Shown piece after piece: positions 56,866 to 64,000 of a DNA stretch of 64,000 nucleotides. The DNA is from an uncultured Bacteroidales bacterium (GTDB taxonomy: Bacteria; Bacteroidota; Bacteroidia; Bacteroidales; Muribaculaceae). The position numbers were made by a program, and so were the translations under genes. The DNA lies in contig CAMWPM010000005.1 of assembly GCA_947176235.1 (NCBI GenBank), positions 1-64,000 of the forward strand. The letters are read 5' to 3'. The notes under the pieces are model-generated. The model worked only from the letters and a program-made list of their open reading frames with translations. It searched no databases and had not been told where the DNA came from. How positions within the stretch are numbered: position 1 is the first letter of the stretch; the number at the start of each line of letters is the position of its first letter.

Positions 56866-59319
56866 ATGGAGAAATACGGATACTTTGATGACGCGCGCCG
56901 CGAATACGTCATCACGGAGCCCCGCACACCGTGGCCCTGGATCAATTATCTGGGAACGAAAGACTTTTTCTCGCTGATATCGAATACGGCAGGCGGCTAC
57001 TCGTTCTACAAGGACGCTAAGTTCCGCCGCATCACGCGCTACCGCTACAACGGGGTGCCGATGGATGCTGGTGGTCGTTACTTCTACATCAAGGATGGCG
57101 ATGGGAAGGCATGGAATCCCGGTTGGAAACCATGTAAGACCGAGCTTGACCGCTATGAGTGCCGTCACGGCATGAACTACACGGAGATCACGGGAGAAAA
57201 GGATGGTCTGGAAGCCCGAACGCTCTTCTTCGTTCCGCTCGACACGCATGCTGAGGTGACGCTGCTGACGCTGACCAACAAGACCGATGAGGTGAAGAGC
57301 GTGAAGCTGTGGTCGTTCCAGGAATGGTGTCTGTGGAACGCGCAGACCGATATGGAGAACTTCCAGCGAAATTTCTCAACCGGCGAGGTGGAGATAGACG
57401 GGTCGACGCTCTACCATAAGACAGAATACAAGGAGCGCCGCGATCACTATGCGTTCTATCACGTTAACCGCGAGATTCAGGGCTTCGACACTGACCGCGA
57501 GACTTTCCTGGGACTGTATAACGGATTTGACGATCCGGATGCCGTCAGAGCCGGACATGCGTTTGGCTCGGTGGCTCACGGGTGGAGTCCGATAGCGTCG
57601 CATTTCATGGAACTCACCCTGCAACCGGGCGAATCGACCAATATGGTTTTTGTGCTCGGATATGTGGAGAACGCTCCGGAGGAGAAGTGGGAGAGCAAGG
57701 GCGTGGTGAACAAGACCAAAGCCCGCGAACTGATAGCCCGATTCTCGACGAAGGAGCAGGTGGAGGAGGCTTTCGGCGATCTTAAGGCTTACTGGGACCG
57801 CCTGCTTGACAAGTACACGGTGAAAAGCGGTGACGAGCGGCTTGACCGCATGGTGAACATCTGGAATCAGTACCAGTGCATGATAACGTTCTGCTTCTCA
57901 CGTTCGGCATCGTTCTTCGAGAGCGGCATCGGGCGTGGAATGGGATTCCGAGATTCAAACCAGGATCTGATTGGCTTCGTGCATCAGATCCCGGAGCGTG
58001 CGCGGGAGCGAATCATCGACATCGCTTCGACGCAATTTCCGGACGGCGGCTGCTACCACCAGTATCAGCCGCTTACGAAGCGCGGCAACAACGACATAGG
58101 CGGCGGCTTCAATGATGATCCGATGTGGCTGATATTCGGCACGATCGCCTATATCAAGGAGACCGGCGACATGTCGATACTCGACGAGCCGGTGCCGTTT
58201 GACAACGAGCCGGGCACGGAAGTGCCGCTGATGGAGCATCTGCGCGTGTCGTTCAACCACGTGATAGAGAATCTGGGTCCGCACGGGCTACCGCTGATCG
58301 GACGTGCCGACTGGAACGACTGTCTGAATCTCAATTGCTTCTCGACCGATCCCAACGAAAGTTATCAGACGACGGAGAACAAGACCGAGGGATCGAAGGC
58401 GGAGTCGCTGATGATTGCAGGTCAGTTTGTGATCTACGGCGAAGAGTACGTTAAACTCTGCCGTCAGCTGGGCATGAACGAGGAGGCGGACCGCGCCGAA
58501 TCCCATGTGGAGGCGATGCGCGAAGCTGTGAAGCGTGACGGCTGGGACGGCGACTGGTACTTGCGTGCTTACGACTATTACGGACGCCCGGTTGGCAGCC
58601 ACGTCAACAAAGAGGGTAAGATCTTCATCGAAAGTCAGGGCTGGTGCACTATGGCAGGAATCGGTCTTGAGGACGGCATGGTGGAGAAGTCGCTTGACTC
58701 GGTGAAGAAATATCTTGACTCGGAGCATGGAATCGTACTCAACAATCCGGCGTTCACCGAATATGTGGTGGATTATGGCGAAATCTCGTCGTATCCGGCA
58801 GGCTACAAGGAAAATGCCGGAATTTTCGCCCACAACAATCCGTGGATAATCATAGGTGAAACTGTGCTTGGCAGAGGTGACGAAGCCTGGCGCTACTATG
58901 AGAAGATCTGCCCCGCCTACGTAGAGGAGCGCAACTCCCATCTGCACAAAGTGGAGCCTTACGTCTACTGCCAGATGACAGCCGGCAAGGATGCTTTCCG
59001 ACCCGGAGAAGCCAAAAACTCATGGCTTACGGGCACCGCGGCGTGGAACTGGTATGCGATCACGCAGTTTATCCTTGGTGTGAAGCCGGGATATGACGGG
59101 CTCGAAATCGATCCCTGCATTCCCCGCGACTGGGACGGATACGAAGTGAAACGCGAATTCCGAGGCGCCGAGTACATCATCAAAGTGAAAAATCCCCATC
59201 ATCTCAACAGTGGCGTCACACACCTGACAGTCAACGGCGAACGTGTCGAGGGCAATATCGTGCCGATGGCTCCCGCCGGAAGCGTGAACACTGTGGAAGT
59301 CACACTTGAAGAAAAATAA
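56866..59319 (+). CDS. GH94 cellobiose phosphorylase
   Basis: Cytoplasmic enzyme of 817 residues without a signal peptide. It converts cellobiose and phosphate to glucose 1-phosphate and glucose. The sequence is strongly like characterised cellobiose phosphorylases over the full length: [14 protein letters not shown] and PWPWINYLG at the start, [13 protein letters not shown], and catalytic Asp485 in [27 protein letters not shown] and [14 protein letters not shown] also match. In this locus its substrate would come from the Glc-Glc parts of glucomannan, or from Glc-Man after epimerisation. Next gene after 5 bp. Confidence 0.94.
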   Translation: MEKYGYFDDARREYVITEPRTPWPWINYLGTKDFFSLISNTAGGYSFYKDAKFRRITRYRYNGVPMDAGGRYFYIKDGDGKAWNPGWKPCKTELDRYECRHGMNYTEITGEKDGLEARTLFFVPLDTHAEVTLLTLTNKTDEVKSVKLWSFQEWCLWNAQTDMENFQRNFSTGEVEIDGSTLYHKTEYKERRDHYAFYHVNREIQGFDTDRETFLGLYNGFDDPDAVRAGHAFGSVAHGWSPIASHFMELTLQPGESTNMVFVLGYVENAPEEKWESKGVVNKTKARELIARFSTKEQVEEAFGDLKAYWDRLLDKYTVKSGDERLDRMVNIWNQYQCMITFCFSRSASFFESGIGRGMGFRDSNQDLIGFVHQIPERARERIIDIASTQFPDGGCYHQYQPLTKRGNNDIGGGFNDDPMWLIFGTIAYIKETGDMSILDEPVPFDNEPGTEVPLMEHLRVSFNHVIENLGPHGLPLIGRADWNDCLNLNCFSTDPNESYQTTENKTEGSKAESLMIAGQFVIYGEEYVKLCRQLGMNEEADRAESHVEAMREAVKRDGWDGDWYLRAYDYYGRPVGSHVNKEGKIFIESQGWCTMAGIGLEDGMVEKSLDSVKKYLDSEHGIVLNNPAFTEYVVDYGEISSYPAGYKENAGIFAHNNPWIIIGETVLGRGDEAWRYYEKICPAYVEERNSHLHKVEPYVYCQMTAGKDAFRPGEAKNSWLTGTAAWNWYAITQFILGVKPGYDGLEIDPCIPRDWDGYEVKREFRGAEYIIKVKNPHHLNSGVTHLTVNGERVEGNIVPMAPAGSVNTVEVTLEEK

Positions 59320-59324
59320 AACGA

Positions 59325-60485
59325 ATGAAAAGATATGCAATTTCGGCTGTCGCGGCACTGATGCTTATGTCGTGCGGCACGAAAACAGGCAATAAGGCGG
59401 TCGAGACGGCTGAAGAAACCGCTACACCCGCGTCCGCCCTCCTCGCCCTGATGAGTGAGGCTGCCAAGCAGGGCAAATATATGGTAGGTCATCACGATGA
59501 CACTGCCTATGGATATGAATGGCAATACGAGGAGGGTCGCAGCGACGTCAAAGAGACGGCCGGTGACTACCCGGGCGTGATCAACTGGGATCTGGGTCTG
59601 ATAGAGCTTGACTCGGCGAAAGAGCTTGACGGCGTGCCGTTTGAGTTTATTGCCGAAGAGGTGGCGAAGCAGAACGCACGCGGCGGTGTCAACTCCTTCA
59701 GCTGGCATCTCCGTCATCCTGGTACACGTGCAACCTCGTGGGACGTACAACCTCCGGTAGTAGCCGAAATCGTGACCGAAGGGACAGCGATGAATGACAC
59801 GATGGTGACGTGGATAGGACGCGCCGCCGATTTCATCGGCAGTCTGCGCGATGCGGATGGCAACCGCATCGGCGTGCTGTTCCGTCCCTGGCATGAACAC
59901 ACCGGCAGCTGGTTCTGGTGGGGCAAGGATCTGTGCTCCCCGGAGGACTACAAGGCACTGTGGGCTCTCACCCGGAAAGTGTTTGATGAAAAAGGCATTG
60001 ACAATGTGGTATGGGTCTACTCTCCCGGTCAGATAACAGATGAGGCAGAATATCTGGAGCGTTATCCCGGTGACGAATATGTGGACGTGCTCGGATGCGA
60101 TATCTATCACTACGGTGGAGAGCCTGCTACCGACGACTACCGCATGAACGTGAACAATACTCTCGGCATAGCAAAGAAACTTGCCGACGAGCGAGGTAAA
60201 TTGATAGCACTCAGTGAGACAGGGCTTGAGGCTCTTCCGATGGATGGATGGTTTACGGAAGTGCTCGGCCCGCTCTGCGACGCTTATCCCATAACGTCCG
60301 TGACGCTATGGCGCAATGCTGAGAAGAACAGCAAGCATGAGCATTTCTATGCTCCATACAAAGGACATCCGTCAGAAAAGTCGTTTGCGGAGTGGACAGC
60401 AGGATCGAGCCCCATGCTGGCATCAGATGTAGCCGCCCTGCGCAAATCCATGAACGACACTACGAAGACTGCCGGCACCAATTGA
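59325..60485 (+). CDS. GH26 mannanase, probable periplasmic mannobiohydrolase
   Basis: A 386-residue lipoprotein (LMLMSC) with a single GH26 domain. The acid/base is Glu191 in [15 protein letters not shown] and the nucleophile Glu298 in [11 protein letters not shown]. The residues after the lipid Cys (GTKTGNK) are basic or neutral, so it is probably periplasmic. Its place before GH130, transporter and epimerase genes equals the mannan cluster of Bacteroides fragilis, where the GH26 releases mannobiose. Release of mannobiose here is inference. It starts 5 bp after GH94. Confidence 0.9.
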   Translation: MKRYAISAVAALMLMSCGTKTGNKAVETAEETATPASALLALMSEAAKQGKYMVGHHDDTAYGYEWQYEEGRSDVKETAGDYPGVINWDLGLIELDSAKELDGVPFEFIAEEVAKQNARGGVNSFSWHLRHPGTRATSWDVQPPVVAEIVTEGTAMNDTMVTWIGRAADFIGSLRDADGNRIGVLFRPWHEHTGSWFWWGKDLCSPEDYKALWALTRKVFDEKGIDNVVWVYSPGQITDEAEYLERYPGDEYVDVLGCDIYHYGGEPATDDYRMNVNNTLGIAKKLADERGKLIALSETGLEALPMDGWFTEVLGPLCDAYPITSVTLWRNAEKNSKHEHFYAPYKGHPSEKSFAEWTAGSSPMLASDVAALRKSMNDTTKTAGTN

Positions 60486-60550
60486 ATCGGAATACCATTT
60501 ACCGCAATTATCAATACCAACTAACCCAATCTTTATCACTAATAAGCATC

Positions 60551-61729
60551 ATGACAAAAAACGATACATTCGAGACAAGAAAGAAACTTGTGGAGGGACG
60601 CTACACAGCCCTTATCACGCGCCCGAACGTGAAGCTCGAGGGTAACGGCGTGTATGAGCGTTATGCCAACCCTGTCGTCACAGCCGAGATGGTTCCGCTC
60701 GAATGGCGATATGACTTCAACCCTGCCACCAATCCTTACTTCATGGAGCGTATCGGCGTGAACGCCACGCTGAATTCCGGAGCTATAAAAATCAACGGTA
60801 AATATGTGCTCGTAGTGCGCGTGGAGGGTAATGACCGCAAATCATTCTTCGCTGTAGCCGAGAGTGACAACGGCGTGGACGGCTTCAAATTCCGCGAACG
60901 CCCGATCACGATGCCGGATGACGCAATCCCCGGAACGAACGTCTACGACATGCGACTTACTGCGCATGAGGATGGTTGGATCTACGGTCTGTTCTGCGTG
61001 GAGCGCCATGACGACACCTGTCCGGGCAATCTCTCCGCCGCCACTGCGACGTGTGGAATCGCCCGCACCAAGGACCTTGAAACGTGGGAGCGCCTGCCTG
61101 ACCTTAAAAGCAAGTCGCAGCAGCGTAACGTAGTGCTTCATCCCGAATTCGTCAACGGCAAATATGCCCTTTACACACGCCCGCAAGACGGATTTATCGA
61201 CGCAGGCAGCGGCGGCGGAATCGGCTGGGGATACGTGGATGACATGACCTGTGCCGAGGTGAAGGACGAGCAGATAATTGACGCCCGCTATTACCATACC
61301 ATTAAGGAAGTGAAGAACGGCGAGGGTCCACATCCCATCAAAACACCCCGTGGATGGCTGCATCTCGCACACGGTGTGCGCGGGTGTGCCTCCGGTCTCC
61401 GCTACGTGCTCTACCTCTACATGACGGCACTCGACGAACCCTGGAAGCCGGTGGCGACTCCCGGCGGCTACTTCATGGCTCCGGTGGGAGAGGAATACAT
61501 GGGCGACGTGATGAACGTGCTATTCAGCAACGGCTGGATCTGCGACGATGACGGAACCGTCTACATCTACTATGCTTCGAGCGACACGCGCATGCACGTA
61601 GCCACATCGACAGTCGACCGTCTTGTGGATTATTGCCTCAACACCCCTTCCGACGGGCTCACCACGGTGAAGAGCGTGGAGACAATCAACGCACTCATCG
61701 ACCGCAACAGGGAATATTTCAATAAATAA
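60551..61729 (+). CDS. GH130 4-O-beta-D-mannosyl-D-glucose phosphorylase
   Basis: Cytoplasmic enzyme of 392 residues that splits Man-beta-1,4-Glc with phosphate to mannose 1-phosphate and glucose. I start it at ATG 60551 because this matches the family length of about 390; the frame stays open further upstream into the GH26 gene but that part is not homologous. The five-bladed propeller shows VYDMRLT with the probable general acid Asp133, [20 protein letters not shown] residues and [20 protein letters not shown] motif [12 protein letters not shown] follows. The sequence fits subfamily GH130_1. Confidence 0.93.
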   Translation: MTKNDTFETRKKLVEGRYTALITRPNVKLEGNGVYERYANPVVTAEMVPLEWRYDFNPATNPYFMERIGVNATLNSGAIKINGKYVLVVRVEGNDRKSFFAVAESDNGVDGFKFRERPITMPDDAIPGTNVYDMRLTAHEDGWIYGLFCVERHDDTCPGNLSAATATCGIARTKDLETWERLPDLKSKSQQRNVVLHPEFVNGKYALYTRPQDGFIDAGSGGGIGWGYVDDMTCAEVKDEQIIDARYYHTIKEVKNGEGPHPIKTPRGWLHLAHGVRGCASGLRYVLYLYMTALDEPWKPVATPGGYFMAPVGEEYMGDVMNVLFSNGWICDDDGTVYIYYASSDTRMHVATSTVDRLVDYCLNTPSDGLTTVKSVETINALIDRNREYFNK

Positions 61730-61757
61730 TCGCAAAACAAATCTAATCATCAGGAAA

Positions 61758-63194
61758 ATGGCTCTGCTTAAAGAGAAAATCGGCTACGGTTTCGGCGACA
61801 TGGCATCGTCGATGTTCTGGAAGGTGTTCAGCTATTATCTGCCCTTCTTCTACTCAAATATTTTCGGACTAAGCCTTGTCGATACCGGCGTGCTTCTTCT
61901 GGTGACCCGCATCTGGGACGCCGTGTCGGATCCGATGATGGGGGCAGTGGCTGACCGCACCCGCACGCGGTGGGGTAAGTACCGCCCTTATCTGCTTTGG
62001 GTGGCGGCACCTTTCTCGATCTGCGGAATCCTTCTGTTCACCACTCCTGACTGGGGCTATGCCGCCAAACTTGTCTGGGCATACGTGACCTATATCCTGA
62101 TGATGACAGTCTACACCGGCATCAATGTGCCCTACGGTGCAATGCTCGGAGTGATGACTGACAACTCGAAGGAAAAGACGGTTTTTTCGTCGTTCCGCAT
62201 GTTCTTCGCCTACGGAGGATCGTTCATCGCGCTCTTCCTCTGGGATCCTCTGTGCGCAATGTTCGGCGAAAAGATGGGAATGTCGCCTTCAACAAGCTGG
62301 CAAATGTCCATGGTGGTGATCGCATCATGCTGCTTCGTACTCTTCCTGCTCTGCTTCAAGATGACACGCGAAAGAATACAGACAGTGTCGGATGCATCGC
62401 TCGGGAAAGATCTTAAAGCTCTGGTGACCAACAAACCCTGGTGGCTGCTGAATGGCGCATCGCTCTGCTTCAACCTTTTCAACACGGTGCGTGGCGCTAC
62501 GGTGGCTTACTTCTTCGTTGACATCATCCAGAGAACTCCCGATGATCACATCATGCTCTTCGGGCTGTCACTGCTTTTCTATTCCGGTCTGTTCCTCGGC
62601 GTAGGCGAAGTCGCCAACATGCTCGGTGTGGCACTTGCCGTACCCATTACCGCACGCCTTGGCAAGAAATCGACGTTCATCATGGTGGATGCTTTGCTGA
62701 TCGTGTTCAGCATCATATTCTTCATGTGTCCTGTCAACCCGACCGGCTTCTGGATGATGCTTCTGCTTCAGGTGGTCATCTCGATCCTGACCGGAGTGAT
62801 GTCGCCTCTCGTCTGGTCGATGTATGCCGACGTGAGCGATTATTCGGAACTTAAATACCGCACAGCCTCGACAGGTCTGATCTTCTCGTCGGCTTCGATG
62901 GCACAGAAATTCGGCGGAGCTATCGGTGGGGCTGCGGTGATGTGGCTCCTCGACGGAGTCGGTTATATCGCACGCGGAGATAGCGATGCCAGTGCCGCTG
63001 TAATTCAGCCGGAGGGTGCTATAAGCTGCCTGTGGTATCTCATGACGTTCATTCCCGCCGGTGTGGCGCTTCTTTCGATGCTGATAGTATGGCTTTATCC
63101 CCTCACTACCGAACGTGTGGATGCTATCGTGGCAGAGCTCAATACTCTGCGCGGGGAAAGCCGGCTCCCGATTCTCCCGAACAGGACGAGATGA
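61758..63194 (+). CDS. GPH-type MFS sugar:cation symporter
   Basis: Inner-membrane transporter of 478 residues and about 12 helices. The GPH family motif is clear near residues 55-80: RIWDAVSDPMMGAVADRTRTRWGKYRPYLLW, seen as DPMMGAVADRT and TRWGKYRP. Flanked by the mannosylglucose phosphorylase (28 bp) and epimerase (38 bp) genes, it most likely brings mannobiose and similar disaccharides into the cytoplasm. The substrate is inferred from context only. Confidence 0.9.
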   Translation: MALLKEKIGYGFGDMASSMFWKVFSYYLPFFYSNIFGLSLVDTGVLLLVTRIWDAVSDPMMGAVADRTRTRWGKYRPYLLWVAAPFSICGILLFTTPDWGYAAKLVWAYVTYILMMTVYTGINVPYGAMLGVMTDNSKEKTVFSSFRMFFAYGGSFIALFLWDPLCAMFGEKMGMSPSTSWQMSMVVIASCCFVLFLLCFKMTRERIQTVSDASLGKDLKALVTNKPWWLLNGASLCFNLFNTVRGATVAYFFVDIIQRTPDDHIMLFGLSLLFYSGLFLGVGEVANMLGVALAVPITARLGKKSTFIMVDALLIVFSIIFFMCPVNPTGFWMMLLLQVVISILTGVMSPLVWSMYADVSDYSELKYRTASTGLIFSSASMAQKFGGAIGGAAVMWLLDGVGYIARGDSDASAAVIQPEGAISCLWYLMTFIPAGVALLSMLIVWLYPLTTERVDAIVAELNTLRGESRLPILPNRTR

Positions 63195-63232
63195 CAGACT
63201 TTGCCAATCAGATGTAAGAAAACCTGTCAACT

Positions 63233-64000
63233 ATGATCGATAAAGAAAAATTCATGCAGGAGGTGGCGGATTGCGCCACCTCCAACATTTTGCCCTACTG
63301 GATGAACCGGATGGTGGATCCGGAGGGAGGATTCTACGGACGCCGTGACGGAAATGACATACTTGATCCGTCAGCTCCCAAGGGTGCGATACTAAATGCA
63401 AGACTCCTGTGGACGTTTGCTGCCGCGTACCGTGTGTTAGGCGACGAGCGTTATCTTGAGATTGCTGAGCGTGCCCGTGACTTTATCATCGACAAATTCT
63501 ACGATAAAGAATACGGAGGAATCTATTGGTCGCTAAACCCTGACGGAACTCCCCTCGACACAAAAAAACAGTTTTACGCCATAGGATTCGCCATATACGG
63601 ACTATCGGAACTTGCGCGTGCCACCGGCGACAAGATGGCTCTTGAATACGCATTGCGTCTTTTTCATGACATAGAAAGTCACAGCCGTGATCATGAAAAA
63701 GGCGGCTATGTGGAGGCCATGACGCGCGACTGGCAGCCGATAGCCGATATGCGCCTGAGCGAGAAGGATGAAAATTCATCCAAGACGATGAACACCCATC
63801 TGCACATCATTGAGCCGTACACGAATCTGCTCCGCGTGGTACCAGAGAATAAAGAACTTCGTGATGCGACAGAAGAATTGCTGAAGATATTCTTTAATCG
63901 GATGGAAGATCCGAGAAGCCACCATCTCGGACTTTTTTTCGATGACGACTGGCATCGTCAGGATTCTGAAATCAGTTACGGACATGACATAGAGGCTTCG
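63233..64000 (+). CDS. AGE-family disaccharide 2-epimerase (partial, cut by window end)
   Basis: The first 256 codons of a gene that continues beyond the window; no stop is reached. It belongs to the N-acylglucosamine/cellobiose 2-epimerase family, (alpha/alpha)6 barrel. Hallmarks are GGFYGRRDG, LNARLLWTFAAAYR, MNTHLHIIEPYTNL and the last visible SYGHDIEAS, with catalytic His in both of the last two. It would convert Man-beta-1,4-Man to Man-beta-1,4-Glc for the GH130 enzyme, and may also interconvert Glc-Man and cellobiose. About 130-150 residues are missing compared with a full-length enzyme of about 400. Confidence 0.92.
   Translation, partial: MIDKEKFMQEVADCATSNILPYWMNRMVDPEGGFYGRRDGNDILDPSAPKGAILNARLLWTFAAAYRVLGDERYLEIAERARDFIIDKFYDKEYGGIYWSLNPDGTPLDTKKQFYAIGFAIYGLSELARATGDKMALEYALRLFHDIESHSRDHEKGGYVEAMTRDWQPIADMRLSEKDENSSKTMNTHLHIIEPYTNLLRVVPENKELRDATEELLKIFFNRMEDPRSHHLGLFFDDDWHRQDSEISYGHDIEAS

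Noticed and set aside
60392..60550. Upstream extension of the GH130 gene into the GH26 gene
   Set aside because: The extra 53 codons overlap GH26 in another frame and have no family similarity. ATG 60551 gives the normal length.

Overview
This 64 kb window is a chromosomal segment of a Bacteroidota bacterium, almost certainly order Bacteroidales. The evidence is the SusC/SusD polysaccharide locus, promoters of the Bacteroidota type (TAnnTTTG at -7), a complex I gene set without nuoE/F/G and with a fused nuoCD, the DUF4835 (PorD-like) gene in a dnaN-recN cluster, and many SPII lipoproteins. A gut genus of the Muribaculaceae type would fit the fairly GC-rich codon use, but this is inference, not proof.

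Region 1 (about 230-18,075, + strand): one long co-directional block of 18 respiratory genes. The order is nuoA-B-CD-H, then a complete F1Fo ATP synthase set (atpD-C-B-E-F-H-A-G), then nuoI-J-K-L-M-N. The ATP synthase operon sits inside the complex I operon. One good promoter precedes nuoA, one perfect palindromic terminator follows nuoN, and I see no promoter or terminator at either nuo/atp junction. This is the most unusual arrangement in the window.

Region 2 (18,122-29,770): a small membrane protein on the + strand, then a minus-strand run of nine genes that reads dnaN, DEDDh exonuclease, coaBC, DUF4835, recN, rlmB, purT, a MATE transporter and a COG2509 flavoprotein. A clear promoter lies upstream of dnaN. 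Several genes overlap by 4 bp.

Region 3 (30,039-43,289, + strand): a phosphate-selective-type porin followed by a histidine acid phosphatase (a plausible phosphate-scavenging pair), superoxide dismutase, a DUF3332 lipoprotein overlapping an M23 peptidase, an M3 dipeptidyl carboxypeptidase, an S9 peptidase overlapping an ABC-F ATPase, and a small outer-membrane-type protein.

Region 4 (43,419 to the end, + strand): a polysaccharide utilization locus (PUL) for beta-mannan or acetylated glucomannan. It holds a GH5 lipoprotein mannanase, a CE7 acetyl esterase, SusC, SusD, two surface glycan-binding lipoproteins with IPT/TIG-like domains, a GH26, a GH94 cellobiose phosphorylase, a second GH26, a GH130 mannosylglucose phosphorylase, a GPH/MFS disaccharide transporter, and an AGE-family disaccharide 2-epimerase cut off by the window end. 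Read together, polymer is cut and deacetylated outside the cytoplasm and disaccharides are imported. The epimerase turns reducing-end mannose into glucose, and two phosphorylases (GH130 for Man-Glc, GH94 for Glc-Glc) save ATP by releasing sugar phosphates. A strong terminator separates the binding/transport half from the enzyme half. No regulator gene for the PUL is inside the window.

I found no tRNA, rRNA, CRISPR array, insertion sequence or prophage.
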